A stretch of DNA of 64,000 bases from Pithys albifrons albifrons (GCF_047495875.1 NC_092470.1:19394001-19458000), one strand, 5' to 3'; counted from the stretch's first letter, positions 13,501 to 64,000 are shown. Made by a program: numbers and translations. Notes: generated from the sequence alone by a model not told the origin.

Positions 13501-13777
13501 TTTCAATTACTCTTCCTTTACTTGCAGCTTGCCAGTTCCTTGGATCCTTTTCTCTATCTTCAATGGCCTCAGCCCCGTGGCAGTGAGCAGCAATGGTCTG
13601 TTTTGTGCAATTGTTCTCCTTTTCCTCATGCTCCTGTTTGTCATTATCTCCATCGCTGTCTGTAAATGGAAAATGAACAAACTGCTGGGGCTCACCATGT
13701 TTGCTCTTTACTTTGTGTTTCTGATCATCAGTGTGATGTTGGAAGACAAGATAATATCCTGCCCAGTGTCTGTATGA
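660..13777 (+). CDS. SLC24A1: Sodium/potassium/calcium exchanger 1 (NCKX1), nine coding exons
   Basis: K+-dependent Na+/Ca2+ exchanger of the rod outer-segment plasma membrane (family knowledge: 4 Na+ in, 1 Ca2+ plus 1 K+ out; it extrudes Ca2+ in light). Joined exons: 660-1580, 3218-3277, 3751-3859, 9266-9352, 10479-10579, 11199-11414, 11776-11865, 12737-12903, 13528-13777; 2001 nt, 666 aa, all introns GT-AG, frame closed. Seen: basic then hydrophobic N-terminal signal/anchor (about residues 4-28), Thr/Pro-rich ectodomain with N-glycosylation sites at N59, N66 and N98, first membrane cluster with the alpha-1 repeat (GGSAPE, about 179-184, then [10 protein letters not shown]), an acidic cytoplasmic loop, and a second cluster with the alpha-2 repeat (AAGTSIPD, about 546-553, then [11 protein letters not shown]). 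The C-terminus ISCPVSV is typical of NCKX1. The protein is much shorter than human NCKX1 (about 1100 aa) because ectodomain and acidic loop are compact. The first ATG has G at -3. It is convergent with DENND4A. Confidence 0.96.
3218..3277 (+). CDS. SLC24A1: SLC24A1 coding exon 2
   Basis: A 60-nt exon between TTGCAG and GTAGGT, phase 0 to 0, encoding 20 hydrophilic residues (from [10 protein letters not shown] to RKLQ) at the start of the central cytoplasmic loop. It joins in frame to the exons on each side. Confidence 0.85.
3751..3859 (+). CDS. SLC24A1: SLC24A1 coding exon 3
   Basis: A 109-nt exon between CCCCAG and GTGAGT, phase 0 to 1. It encodes the conserved loop motif [20 protein letters not shown], which corresponds to the RGSSS-SLHNS stretch of mammalian NCKX1. 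Confidence 0.92.
5101..5310 (-). mobile_element. Diverged CR1 LINE fragment
   Basis: Minus-oriented: GTGGGTTGGAAAAGACCTCC, CCCAAGTGCCACATCCACAC, CTCCAGGGATGGCGACTCCA, then GGTGAAGAAATTTTTCCTGA. In SLC24A1 intron 3. An older subfamily than those in DENND4A. Confidence 0.85.
7785..7992 (+). mobile_element. Diverged CR1 LINE 3' fragment
   Basis: Plus-oriented: GAAGAAATCCTTCCCTATGA, CCTGGGAGTGTCCAAGGTCA, TTGGACAGGGCTTGGAGCAA, then TTCCTTTCCAACCCAACCAT and CTAAGATTC at the terminus. In SLC24A1 intron 3. Confidence 0.87.
9266..9352 (+). CDS. SLC24A1: SLC24A1 coding exon 4
   Basis: An 87-nt exon between CCCACAG and GTGAGT, phase 1 to 1. It encodes a lysine-rich loop segment ([19 protein letters not shown]). 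A CR1 fragment starts just after the donor. The exon is in phase with its neighbours. Confidence 0.85.
9363..9520 (-). mobile_element. Diverged CR1 LINE fragment (5' part of the 3' UTR)
   Basis: Minus-oriented: GGTGCTCCAAGCCCTGTCCA, ACCTGTCCTGGGACACTTCC, CTGGGCACCTGTGCCAGGGC, then ATATCCCACCTAATCTGCCC. It abuts the donor of SLC24A1 exon 4. Confidence 0.85.
10479..10579 (+). CDS. SLC24A1: SLC24A1 coding exon 5
   Basis: A 101-nt exon, phase 1 to 0, starting [16 protein letters not shown] in the loop; this resembles the mammalian EEEE...VTPAP stretch. The acceptor reads GCAGAG|GAG, so a second AG two bases downstream (10480) could be used with a different upstream exon. Confidence 0.82.
11199..11414 (+). 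CDS. SLC24A1: SLC24A1 coding exon 6 (acidic loop and start of second membrane domain)
   Basis: A 216-nt exon, phase 0 to 0, between CTCCAG and GTAAGA. It opens with a Ser/Asp/Glu/Gly-rich acidic run of about 35 residues, followed by [19 protein letters not shown] and the first helix of the C-terminal membrane cluster. The acidic run is far shorter than the long Glu tracts of mammalian NCKX1. Confidence 0.93.
11776..11865 (+). CDS. SLC24A1: SLC24A1 coding exon 7
   Basis: A 90-nt exon, phase 0 to 0, between GCAACAG and GTGAGG. It encodes 30 residues starting [18 protein letters not shown] and ending VWWAHQ, a transmembrane helix of the C-terminal cluster. Confidence 0.93.
12737..12903 (+). CDS. 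SLC24A1: SLC24A1 coding exon 8 (alpha-2 repeat)
   Basis: A 167-nt exon, phase 0 to 2, between GATTAG and GTGAGT. It carries the alpha-2 repeat: [19 protein letters not shown], then TSIPDLITS with the ion-binding Asp (about residue 553), then [10 protein letters not shown]. It is almost invariant relative to mammalian NCKX1. Confidence 0.95.
13528..13777 (+). CDS. SLC24A1: SLC24A1 coding exon 9 (last)
   Basis: The acceptor CTTGCAG completes a split Gly codon; the exon runs to TGA at 13775-13777. It encodes the last hydrophobic segments and the conserved C-terminus ending ISCPVSV. Confidence 0.95.
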
Positions 13778-13885
13778 CATCTGAATACCTCCAGATGTAT
13801 CTGAGGGTACAGCAACAGCAAAAGGGTTTAAGGTAGCAACGGTTCTACTGAAAAAAGGAACCAGAATTGTAACAAACTTACTGAG

Positions 13886-13891
13886 AATAAA
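13886..13891 (+). terminator. SLC24A1: Polyadenylation signal AATAAA of SLC24A1
   Basis: A canonical AATAAA lies 109 nt after the stop codon, implying a short 3'UTR ending near 13905-13915. The A-run just downstream is genomic. Confidence 0.7.
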
Positions 13892-16800
13892 ATACCTTTA
13901 ACACACTAAAAAAAAAGTCTCAAGTGGTATGTCAGCCTCTACTATTTTTCTTTAGGATCAGAAGAGATACTGAGGGAACATCAAATAACACACATTTTTG
14001 CACTTGTGGCAAAGGCTGGTATGACACAGATGCATCAAGTTTCCCCTCAAGTTAATGGAGCTGATTTTCAGCACAGAAACATTTACTCATTATAGGAATC
14101 TTTTAGGGACACATTCTACATTACTCAGTGAACTGCACAACTGCCTGAAATCAATGAACCCTGCAGTGGGATCAGCCCCACAATGGCTGGGTCCTACAGA
14201 ACTGCTCTGCTGCCCGTGGCTGTGTGGCCTCTCTGGGCAGGGACCTTCCCAAAGCTGCTCCTACACCTGCACCTCATCCTGCAACACAGCACAGGCAATC
14301 CCTAAAAGATGCCAAGTGCCACCAGTGAAGTGTGACATGCCCTGGGTTTACATCCTGCCACAGCAACATAAATGGATCTGGGGCACAGTAACACATCACC
14401 ACTGAGCAAAACTAAATCCAAAATCAAACACTGCAACAAGAAGTTGAACTGCTGGAGGTTTGTTTTGATCCTGGCACCAATCCCTGCTATTTACAGATTA
14501 TTGTACCCAGCACTTATTCCTGTTGTTAGCACAGACACAAGGAAAAAGAGCCACTGACACCAACAAACCAGGGAGGTTTATTGTTACCACCTCACGTGGG
14601 CAAACAAGGTGGTTGAGAGCTGCAGACATCTCTGTCACTCTAATCCATCTAATAAAATGTTAATGAAAATAACCAGAAAGGTTTTAAGCTTTTTATTGAC
14701 TCACTGTAAAACTTCTTTTTTGGATGAGACAGAAAAAAAACTTAACATTGTGAACACTGACTTTGCATATTTTAAAGGAACTACAAACCAAAGCAAACAT
14801 CCAACATACTGGTTTTTGGTAAATAAAATTTAAACATTACATATTTACAAATCTACAACCATTCATTTAAAAAGTGCTGCTTGCAGACTAACAAGTACCA
14901 TTTTTAAATCCCAGCAAGATAATATCCAGAAATACCCCTCTCTATTATTACTATTTGCATCTCCCGTTTGTTACACAAAGATTTTACAGGCAGGAATTGT
15001 CTCTTTCTTGGGGTACAAATCATTTAATTTGCCAGTGGAAGTCAAATTCATCAGGCTGTAACTACCAACAGCAAACCCTCTCAAATGGGACACAGCAGTG
15101 TCAGGGAAACAGCACAATTTCTATTCACATTTCAGTATTTCATCTCCAATAATTATTCCAGTGGAATCATAAGTAAAGCAAAATATATATTGCACTGCAA
15201 ATGTAAAACCTTTGTTTAAGGTTTTGGACATAAGCATTATTTAGTACACAAAAGGAGAAAATTCAGTTCATACAAAATTTTAAATTGAAAATATGTCTCA
15301 AATATTTCATTTATCCATCTTTGCGGTACTGGAAAATATAGTCAAATTGCTTTTCTAATAAAGGACAGTGAGATTTGAAATCTGTTTCAACACTGAATTG
15401 TATGATGCTTAAAAATTACCCACCTCAGGACCTACATTTGGAACATCATGGCTCGAGTGAGGAAAATTTCCCATTTATAGTATATTGTTGTTATTCCAAC
15501 TCTATTTTTATATATTCCTACAGTGGACTGACCTGCAACAGACTCTATAAAACAATTCATTGAGTATAATGATGTCACTTGGTGAGATACTGCATGATCT
15601 GGTGATTTAGAAGCACACCCCGAAGGAGGAGTGCAGAACACGGCAGGGCTGTTCCTGGGGCAGCACCTGCTGTCTGACAGCACTGCAGGCAAAAAGGTTG
15701 GGTTTGTAAGTGTGAGGGAAGCTGGAAGTGCTGGCAAGGAGGCTGGGACTGGGCTGGGGAAGGGCACCTGGCACCCACACCCCCTGGCAGTGCCGGGTCC
15801 CAGCGTGGGCGGGCTCGGCGCTTCGGCCACACCGAGCGGAGTGGGAAGCCTGGTCATAGCCCAGCCCGTCTGGCACCACGGCAGCTCTGGAGAAAGCACT
15901 TGCTCTCTCTCCTTCATGGCCTGAGGGTCCTACAAAACTGCCCCAGTGGTGACTGAGGTGGGAAACAGAACTGCAGGGAGCTGGGAACACACCCTCACAC
16001 ACAGGGATGAGCCGGGATACACACAACCACTGGAGGTGACAGTTGTCTGTGGTGATGCAGCATTCCCACTGCACAGGGCAGGGCATCCCTGCACACACAC
16101 AGGGGCATCCCTGCACACACACAGGGGCATCCATGAACACACCAAGGTAATCCATGCACACACCAGGGCATCCACGAACACACCAAGGTAATCCATGCAC
16201 ACACCAGGGCATCCACAAACACAGCAAGGTAATCCATGAACACAGCAGGGCACCCACGCACACCCAGGGGCCATCCCTGCACACCCCAGGACATGTTACA
16301 GGGAATGTGGCCAAAACCAGCCTGGCTTTTCACCACAGCCCAGAAGAAGCCCAGAAGGGGATGTGTGTACCATGTACCTGGGTGAACAAAGGAGCTCCAC
16401 TTCATGCAGGAGGGATCCTGTACAAGTGTGGCAGTACAACAGAGAGCATCACAAATGGTTAAAATAAATTAAATGTGGAAAATGGTCTAAGTGTGGCATT
16501 GCTCGCTCCACCTCAGGGTGGGGGGACACTTCCAGAAAGGTCAGCTACGTAATTAGCAGCACGTTAGAGAAGAGGCATTACCCGAGGGAAGCTGCATCAG
16601 TTGTCATCAGCACATTCCTGCAGCTCTGCATGTTTCAAACCCTTTCTCCTTAGGGCAGCATCTTCTTATGACTTTACAGAGGTCTGGGAGGAGGTTACAG
16701 AGCTTCATAGCAGCATTACTTCTCCTTTAAGCCTCTAAGGCTTGCTCTATTTCCTTTAATAAAGTAAATGTGAGCTTTAAAGTTTAGCACTTTCTGCCTA

Positions 16801-18297
16801 ACTAAATATTGCTGGTTTATTACACTTGCAAACTAAAGATGTTTTCAACAACACCTGCTGGTAGGCAGACTGCAGCATAAAACCTAATGTAACAGCTGAA
16901 TATTTAGATATATTATAACAGCAACAACTAAAAGAAATCAGAATTGGAAAATCATTAAGATTGCTTAAAATAAGGCTATTTGTTAAAGCATGATTTAATT
17001 TGTTTAGGGTGTTTTATACAGTTCAATGTCTGTTTTCCCACCTCCACACAAGACTCCTGATATTTTCCCTGTAGCCTACCTTCTGGTGAGGAGTTGCTAT
17101 GTGACTGAGAGCACAGAGTTTTTCTTTAATGTCTAGAACAAGGGAAACATGAGGCAAAAGCCATGACTCCACCACAAGGACTGACACAGCACTTTTCTTC
17201 CCAGAAAAAAAGTTGTTTTGCCTGTGAAATAGAGACCACACATTCCAAGCACACTTAACAGTGCACAATATGCCCCAATAAGTTACATTCCCCATGTATT
17301 CCCTGTAGCAAGTTTGCTGTGTGTACTTGAGCTAAAAGCTTTGGATCAGCATCGTATTTAGTGTGTTTCAAACACCACCACCAAGGCTCCAAACTGCAGT
17401 TTGTGAGGAACTTGGTGCATTTGCTTTGTGTTCCATCTGGGATGAGGTCACACCAACAAATGCCAACAGCTGAGATGGGTTGACTCCAGAACAATCTGTA
17501 GGACTCTTCAAGAGGCTTTCCCTTTCCTAGGGAGTGGGAGGGAAGGGAACACCAGAGGAAGAGGAGATTTCTACAGAAATGTTTTACAGAGACATCAGTG
17601 TGTTCATTAGCAGAGCAGAATTTTACAGAATTTTACCATACCTTCCTTCTGATTGCTGTGGTAACACGTTTTCCAAGTGTGTATGAGAGAAATCCTGGAT
17701 GTCAAGTACTGTCTAGGTGAAGGTTGACATTTTCTATTCTGCTTTAAAATCAATCACTCTCCAAAAAGTAACTGGACAAGTTACTATAAATAGCAGTGTA
17801 CTGCAAAAAAAATAAGCACTGTAGTATTGCTTATGCAGCAAGTCCATTTAAAATTCACTCCAGTAATTTAAAAAAATTAAAAAAATATCAACTTACTATA
17901 AACAATTTAAAATATGTATAATACAGCTTTTTGTATGCTCTTCATAACATCATGAATATTCTATGTAAACAATAGATTCTGAAGAATTTCCTTCGCTCAC
18001 ATTAGTTTCAGTGCATTGTTTCTGTCCATTCATTCTTGTTTCAGGGGAGCTGTAATGTGCTGTCCCAAGTCAAAGAGCTGATTTTGTTTAGAAGCTTCCT
18101 TTCTACATGTTGATTTGCAGAAAGGAAAAGGGACAGGGCAGCAACATCTGGCCCATCTTCCTCTCTCTGTCCATCTCCACCAGGACACACAGGCCAGTTC
18201 CCGAGGCCTCCCACACCCAGCTGGGATGTTCCTTGTGCCTGCAGTGGTTATTTTACACAGGGATTGCCACAGACACCACCTCCTCAGCCAGGCTGCT
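13892..18297. other. Convergent intergenic region including the DENND4A 3'UTR
   Basis: AT-rich sequence between two tail-to-tail genes. The part next to 18297 is 3'UTR of DENND4A on the minus strand. Its end is uncertain: minus-strand AATAAA motifs (TTTATT on plus) lie at 16816-16821 and 14577-14582. The region is otherwise unique apart from the minisatellite near 16.1 kb, and no further gene is recognised. Confidence 0.5.
16083..16300. repeat. Minisatellite of GGGCATCCAYGMACACACC-type units
   Basis: Short degenerate tandem units built from CACACAC, AGGGCATCC and AGGTAATCCATG. It causes several long spurious open frames on both strands. It lies downstream of the DENND4A stop, in or near its 3'UTR. 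Confidence 0.8.
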
Positions 18298-57003
<38,706 letters not shown>

Positions 57004-57028
57004 CTTCCATCACAAGATGCTGTAACTG
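57004..57028 (-). other. DENND4A: DENND4A 5'UTR part of exon with tandem acceptor
   Basis: A pyrimidine tract (TCTCTCTCTC on minus) leads to AGCAG, so splicing could begin the exon at 57028 or 57025. This implies at least one non-coding exon further upstream. Confidence 0.6.
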
Positions 57029-59857
57029 CTGAGAGAGAGAGGTATCAGTGTCTGTGAAGGCAAGGAGAAGATGCCAGCAGTGATAAAATCATGCTCATGT
57101 TTAAAAGCACAATAGAGGAATACAAAAGGAACAGATTCAGCCCCAGATCATGTAGCGGTTTTCATTCCTAATCACAACCTTTCCAGTTTGGAATTCTGAG
57201 CCACATCTTGTGAGTTAACTGTTAAATCTTGGAATGGAAAACCCAAGTGGCATCTTTATCTTGACTTACACACTGGAGAAGCTGAACAGCAGGAACAGTA
57301 ACAGCAGAATTCAGTGCAAAGTTCTGCAAACAGGTCACTACTCAGAGCTCCTGGCTGAGTCAAACAGCAGTTCTGAGTATTCTGCCCACAGTCTGTTACT
57401 GCACTCTGCTCACCATGACAATGGATCTTCCAAGGCTTGATCTGCAATTAATTTCCTCCCTGAATATTAAACATATATGCAAAGCTGTCTTAATTATTCT
57501 AAAGATAAATTTGCAGTCATCTCACTCTGTAAGATTTTACATCAGATATCAGAGCAAGATCTTCACGGAGGATTTTTTCAGGCTCTGAGTTGATTCCATT
57601 TTATTTTACAGTATGTTGGGACTCAGATCCTTGACATGCAATCCATCCACAGCCAGGGACATCCCAGCTTTTAAACAAAACACTTAAACTGAGTCAACTT
57701 CAATAAAGCACAGACCACTGTGAAACAAAAACATTCAGGACCACATGAAGTTTTTTGGAATGAGAAGGAATAGAGTCCTGCTGTTCCAGCCAAACTGTGC
57801 TGGGAAATTATCTGCTTTGTTCCTGGAATGCATTGATAAAAAAATTCTTTACATATGAACTCTTCCTGTATAGTTTGTGTTGCAGTGTTTGCTGCCAGGG
57901 TTGTAAACTCACTCCAGCACAGGACACAGTTCCATCTGTGGGATGAGAAGACAGTTTTGCAGGGCACTGCATGTCAGGAGACACTTTGGCAGGTTCTTTG
58001 ATGCCTTTGCAAGTCATTTAAAATTCATGTTTTAATTATTTTATAGCTTGACTTTGTAAACAAAGACAATGCTTTCTGCTGTTTCATGGAGCATTGAGAA
58101 ATGGGCTAAAAATGTTTATCCAAGTCCAACACATGTGTGGGGATCTTGCAAAAGCAGCTTCAGGAAGTTTACTGTCATCAAGTTCCAGACTTTTTAAACC
58201 AGACAAGATATTTAAGACTCCCTTTTGTTAAATTAATTTTGTTTGGGTGCAGAATTTTATTGCTGGAGAAACTGTTACAACACAGGAGTTTGGAGATCTT
58301 GCTGACATTCAGACACTGAACAAACAGAATATAAAACACCTGGAATGGCTGGTACAGGACTTCAGTTTTCATGGAACCTTTATTTTTGTTGCTTTATCTC
58401 CCTTTATTTTTGTTCTGGGTCATTAAGTATTAAGCTTTATCAAACTTCAAGCCATAATGATTCTTGGATTTTATCAACTAATTTTTGTTGCAACAAGTAA
58501 ATTTGGACATCCCTCACTCGTAATGAGAGAAATTGTGTTATAAATGGAAATTGTAAATGTAACCAAATTATTTTGAGTCAGCCTTAGATTTGCAGCACCA
58601 ATTCCTGCTCAGGGAGGAGGAATTTCAGCCTGTGCCTGATCCCTCCTACCAACCTCACCCACCAGTGCAAGAGGCAATTCCATCCTCCTTCCTGCTCTGA
58701 CTGGGTAGGTTGGGTGTGTTTTGCTGGGTTGACTCAACAAGCTACTACAGGTGCAGGGAAATGACTTAAAATTTACACAATTCAAGAAAATTCCAAGAAA
58801 AAGACCCCGAATTTTTTAACCTTTATTTCTTTCTACACAGTTAACAGGCAGTATGGGAGGGACACTTTGGAACACGTGATTACTGGGGAACAATCACCAA
58901 TGTACAGCAGAGTAACAGATGGAAAATAACTGTTCAGATTGTGTTTAGAAAGGAGAGGGAATGCAGTTACAAAAGTAGCCTTAATTTAATCTAAATTCAG
59001 TTATTTCAAAAACATCTGGAATATGTTACTCAGCATATAGGAAAGTAATAGGCACAAATTCAAACTCCTCCTTGAGTGATGCACCCAAGGACACACCAAT
59101 TCAGTCCATTATCCCACTGTCCCTCTGGCTCCAGGGAGCCCAGACAGGCTGGGAACAAACGCAGGGAGAGAGGAGGACACTCCACAAAGCACCTTTAAAC
59201 TGACACAGCACCAAACACTGACATGTTCTAGTAATACAACTGAAGTTCTGTTTTGAAACATTAACAATTCTCTGTAAAACTTAACTATGGTATTCCACAT
59301 TTCAGCTATCATAATATTAAGTTTTGTTCCTCTTCCCACCAGCATCATTTCACAAAACTACACTGATTTCTGGAGTGATTCATGAAGCCTTTCAGGCTGA
59401 ATGAAACCAACATTTTAGTAATCAAAAATTATATAAATGATGGCTGCTAAAATTACAAGTAAGCCTTTTAACTCCAGTGTATTAGCAGCACTATTCCAGT
59501 TTAATCAGCCAAGACAGCATTCCAAATAAACACAAAAACATATATATTATACTGAACAATCACACCTATCTCACTATTCATTATTGCATACTAAGTTTAT
59601 ACCGAAAGTCTTGAATTCAAACATTCGTTTATTCCCAAAAGCACTTCCAAGGGAAACTGGGACAAGCTCTCCTCATTTAGAGCCAGTTAAAATTAGAATC
59701 CCCTCCATACAAACACCTGCTATCTCACAAATTTGCTTCCTGAGGTTACAGCTCATAACACACAAGTCAGCAAGACTTCCCTGATTTAATGCAGATTTTA
59801 CAGAAGGGAGGGGAACACAAAGACCTGGCTGATGATGCATCAGCCCTTCAATCTACA

Positions 59858-59930
59858 TCCCTGGGAGTGTCCAAGGCCAGGCTGGACAGGGCTTGGAGCA
59901 CCCTGGGCTGGTGGGAGGCTGCACTTTGAG
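59858..59930 (+). mobile_element. Short CR1 LINE fragment
   Basis: Plus-oriented: CCTGGGAGTGTCCAAGGCCA, GGACAGGGCTTGGAGCACCC, GGGCTGGTGGGAGG. The 3' terminus is missing. Confidence 0.8.
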
Positions 59931-62462
59931 GACAATGCCATGGGATCATAACCCTCACAAAAGCTCCTGGAAACAAGTGCAATGCATGGTCTTTGATCCA
60001 TCTCAGGACAATTTTTAATGTACTGAATATAATTAATACCACTATAAACTGAACACCACAAACATCAGTAACAATCTAAACAACCTTGTAAATAGCACAA
60101 TCACTTGTAAAAAAATTATTAAAAACATACACAGACTTTGCAGATCATGACTGTACAAATGTGGATTTTTGCCATTTCTAAAAGTATGGGAACAGGGGAA
60201 ACAATCAGATAATCCTCCCACAGAACCACAAATGATTGGCTTGATTACTTTGCTGAAAGATGAAGGGTAAACCCAGTTTCATTGTTTATTCAAGCTCATT
60301 TTCTAATATAATTATATTTTTCCACACACATTTAGGGAACACTAATTCAAAACTTTTCTTGCCTGCCACCCCTGTTGTAATTCAGTGTCCAAGCTTTTTG
60401 AGCAGACCCCATTTCTCACTCAAATGCTCTAAGAGGAAGGCACACCAGCCTTTCCCCACCACATGACCTGCCGTGGCTGCGCTGTCTCTGAGCAGCAGGA
60501 GGGATGTTTCACCAAGTACAGAGTTTACTACAGAAGCACTACACTGTTTGGAAGGGAAAAATCCTGATCTAATTCCTGCAACCTGCTCCTACCCACAGAA
60601 TTTCATAGAGGTAACTCAGAAGTGGCTGCAGACCAGAGCTGTTGTGGCCCAGATTTCCCAGGCAGCAGCAAGGACCATCCAACTCCATTAGAACAGTTTT
60701 GCCAGTCCACCTCTGCCAGACAAACACAACTGCCTTGCAATCTTTTAATCTTCTCTTCATTCTCATTCCTTCCTGCATTTTGATTTGAGAACATTAAATG
60801 ACTTATTAATTTGAGTTCCTTATTAGATCCATTTGCTGTCTGAAGCAAGTGACATTTTACTTTGTTAGCCTGACTCCATTTGTAAACAAGGAAAGAAAGT
60901 CTCCTGCAGGAGGCAGGAAACCAGCACAGGGCTCTGCAATACACTTGTTAATAAACCTCTGAACTGTTTTAAAAGATGGTGATTTTTTTTTTAAGCATTG
61001 ATTACAAAATCAAATTCCAAGAACTTCCTTCCTTTGAAGGCACATGAAGAGACACAAATGGGTGGCCAATTATTAAAAATTGTCAGAAAAGTTCCAACAG
61101 CCCCAGGTACCTCATGTCACAGGTACTGCTGCATTATCCTGTTGACACAGAGCTGGTCATGCAGGAGCAAAGTGAAGTTACCTGGATCAGTCAGTCCTCA
61201 GGTGGTTACTCAGAACCACTTCTCAGCCGTGACACAGCACAAACCATGTGAGAGCTCAGCAGTCCCAAGAACATGTGAGGAACTGCAGTTACATAAGGAA
61301 AAAACTTCAAGCCACTCTTGTGCTTCCAAAGTTGCCTGGCCAAAGCTGCCAGACAAGCTTTTTTCCCCAGTATTTCCTCCACAGCAAGCAAACAATCCTG
61401 GGAACAAAGCAGAATCACAGGAATTCCCAAGTCAGAACACAAGCCTTGTGCCAACTCCACCAGTGTGTTCTTCCCTACCTTTTCATCAGGGCATTGCTTC
61501 TACACTTTGCCTCTCTTGCTGCCAGCCAGGCTGTAACACAGACTTCTTGTTAAAGTTTCATTCCCTGTAGAAACAGTAAAAACAAGAATTAAACAATGCA
61601 CACATTTGCTGAAACTCACACTTTCTGCACACTCCACTGCACCAGTCACGTGAAATGAACACTGAATTGTTGTAGGACTTGCTTGCTAAGGTTACACATC
61701 ACTTAACTATTAAAAAACTAAGAAACCAGACTTTAAACTTAAGAAACAAAATACCAAATGCGCCATAAAATTTGATATTTTAAGAATGGAAACAGCTGAT
61801 GCTTTAAATCAAAATAAACCAAAGAACAGTTGAGCCAAACACTTCAGATTATCTTAACTCTTGTTATCTTCCGATGATCGATACCTTCCATGTCCATTCC
61901 CAGAGTTACCCAGCTATCAAAGTGCTCTTTCAGCCCAATAACCTTTCCAAGTCTACTTCAAATTATTTTTCTCTGATATTTAAGTGGACCCTTCTTACTC
62001 CACCACCAGCAATACACACACACTCTTCATGCAGCCACCTTATTCCAGCTCCCCTCGCAGTGGGTGATCCACCTCCTTGCTCTTTACTCTCACAATCACT
62101 ATTTTTCTTCAGGACTGGTAAACACCAGCGTGGCCACTTCTAAATGTTGGTATGAGCATAGACAGCCAGGCACATCCAGGCTCAGCAGCCTGTGCTGCAT
62201 TAAGCATTTTGGAGCAGCAGTTTTCTACAAGACTGAGGACAGCACCTCACTGGGGACACTCAGAGACTCCGCGCTCCCAGAACGGCTCATTAGGCTGAAA
62301 TCAAAAATAAGCTGTGTCTAAAGGAGGCTTCTGTTCACCCAGACTTGGAGAACACTCTCAGAAATTACCATGAGAAGACAGCAGTGTAACACAGGCAAGG
62401 CTGGGAAGAAACATCTCTGGAGGGTTTATGCAAACTATGAAAGATTTGCTTCCATTCCTGAA

Positions 62463-62753
62463 GTGGTCTCTTCTCCCAGGCACTCGGCAATAGGACAAGG
62501 GGGCACGATGGGCTCAAGCTCTGCCAGGGGAAATTGAAGTTGGAGAGCAGAAAAAAATTCTTTGCAGAGAGAGTGCTCAGGCGTTGGAATGGGCTGCCCA
62601 GAGAGGAGGTGGATTCCCCATCCCTGGAGGTTTTTCAGCTGAGCTTGGCCGTGGCACTGAGTGCCATGATCTGGTAAAGGGACTGGAGTTGGGCCAAGGG
62701 TTGGACTTGATGATCTCAGAGGGCTTTTCCAACCCAATTCTATGATTCTATGA
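62463..62753 (+). mobile_element. CR1 LINE 3' fragment
   Basis: Plus-oriented: TCTTCTCCCAGGCACTCGGC, AATAGGACAAGGGGGCACGA, then GGACTTGATGATCTCAGAGG and the terminus TTCTATGATTCTATGA. A simple 3' end without the hairpin unit. Confidence 0.93.
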
Positions 62754-64000
62754 AGTAGAAAAATCTGGGGGATTAGATGATCAGAATTGTATTTTTGGGA
62801 TCACAAAGTTCCAGGCTCTGTTCATAACCCAAAGCACAAGATGACAGCTTTGAGATCACACAGAGCCATCAGCACTGGGAGTTCATTATTGCCCCAGCTC
62901 AGAGAGCAACCCCAGCCCCGGGGCAGGTTCCTCCAACCCCACAGCACCTGGACCAGCACCAGTTACTCTCTTGTAACTGGGAGCATTTCCACACAAGACT
63001 ACAAGGAGAGCAGGCAGCAGTAGAACTACCACGATTCTCTCCAATAACCTGATCTGGAATATCAAGTTTCCAAGAGTGTCAGAAATTATAAATCAGGGAT
63101 CACCTGCAGACCTCAATCCCAGCTGCAAAAAGTCAAGGAATTGAGCAGCATTAACACATGAATCATTTCCCTGTGGGCACTTCAAAAGAACTTCTTTCCC
63201 AGTCAACTCTCTGGAAAGCCAACGAGGAGAGCTAAATGAAAGAAAAATGAAAATATTTTCATGCATCAGAAGTGATACAGCCAGACCTGCTGCCAGTGCA
63301 CTTACAGCTCTATTTTGTATTACTTGCAGCTTGCAGAATGTATTTACTACTTTGCTGTCCTCCACCTATCAAAGTAAAAGACCTACTTGCTCAAAAAACA
63401 AGGTGCAAACGACCTACATACATTATTACCCCCAAACCGTGAGAACTTCCCATAGTATTTTTACTTTTAGTAAGACATTGCCTGTCTTTTTCTTCACATT
63501 TCCTACCACAGTTACACAAATAACAACAGAGAAAGCTGCTACAAACAGGGCTAAAGTGATCAGTTGCATAAATTTTTAGACCCTATTGCACACACCTGCC
63601 CTCAGTGATATTTGACAACACAATAATTAACAAGGAGCCCCAAACCCCCAGGAAGGTCCCTTTGATGCTGCATCAGTTTTTATTTAAAAAGAAAAAAAAA
63701 CAACAACACAGAAACACAAGAAAAAAAAATCCAAGATTTCTCTGTCCCTGCATCACTGGACTGGAATTGCTACCAAGTGTTTTGCAGGGCCATTCACCAT
63801 TATCTGTACCGAGTCATGGTTAACAACCTCTGGTCCAAACAGCTGAGGAGACAACCAAGAGAGCTCAGAAAACCTGGCAACAAAGGGTCTCTGAGAGGTG
63901 CCCAGGAAACAGAAAAGTGCTGGATAAAAGGGACAAAACACAAGACCATGAATTTGGGAGAAGAAAACAGGAATGTAGCCAAGGTCTGAGAGGCAGGCAG

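Larger units (their letters stand above)
57029..64000 (-). other. Presumed DENND4A 5' intron
   Basis: Seven kilobases upstream of the first coding exon. It holds two CR1 fragments (59858-59930, 62463-62753) and A-rich tracts near 63.7 kb. No coding exon, RNA gene, CpG island or promoter is recognised; non-coding exons could be missed by eye. Confidence 0.5.

Noticed and set aside
15607..16314. 235-aa minus-strand Cys-rich open frame
   Set aside because: Its repetitive VCAWITLVCSWMP-type text comes from the 16.1-kb minisatellite and has no family resemblance.

Overview
This is a vertebrate nuclear window, almost certainly from a bird and most probably a songbird (Passeriformes). Evidence for a bird is many CR1 LINE 3' ends terminating in ATTCTRTG-type repeats, compact GT-AG introns and the gene order. 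The passerine inference rests on three copies of a tRNA-Ile-headed, CR1-tailed SINE of the TguSINE1 kind. The window contains no prokaryotic system.

Two protein-coding genes lie tail to tail. SLC24A1 (rod photoreceptor Na+/Ca2+,K+ exchanger NCKX1) is on the + strand, with nine coding exons between 660 and 13777 (2001 nt, 666 aa) and a polyadenylation signal at 13886. DENND4A (Rab10 guanine-nucleotide exchange factor, also called c-Myc promoter-binding protein) is on the - strand, with 30 coding exons from the ATG at 57003 down to the stop at 18298 (5637 nt, 1878 aa). I placed every exon by splice sites plus reading-frame continuity; all phases close without a frameshift. The SLC24A1-DENND4A neighbourhood matches the conserved order on human 15q22.

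Layout: 1-660, 5' flank and presumed 5'UTR of SLC24A1. 660-13891, SLC24A1. 13892-18297, convergent intergenic DNA and the DENND4A 3'UTR, with one minisatellite. 18298-57028, DENND4A, whose introns hold most of the repeats. 57029-64000, upstream of the first coding exon of DENND4A, probably intron 1; no exon is recognised and no CpG island or promoter is visible, so the promoter probably lies beyond 64000.

The most interesting material is non-coding. (1) A CR1 variant has a duplicated 3' end and a long hairpin; three copies have arms of 27-39 bp, one of them a perfect 39-bp palindrome, and a fourth copy is collapsed. (2) A solo LTR at 38096-39081 has TG...CA ends and a 5-bp target duplication, with a minisatellite expanded inside it. 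(3) A minisatellite next to a DENND4A splice acceptor repeats an acceptor-like motif about eight times. (4) One DENND4A intron is of the GC-AG class. (5) A 0.7-kb array is T/G-rich on the DENND4A sense strand, with clustered G runs. All homology statements come from reading the sequence against remembered family features; no database search was run.
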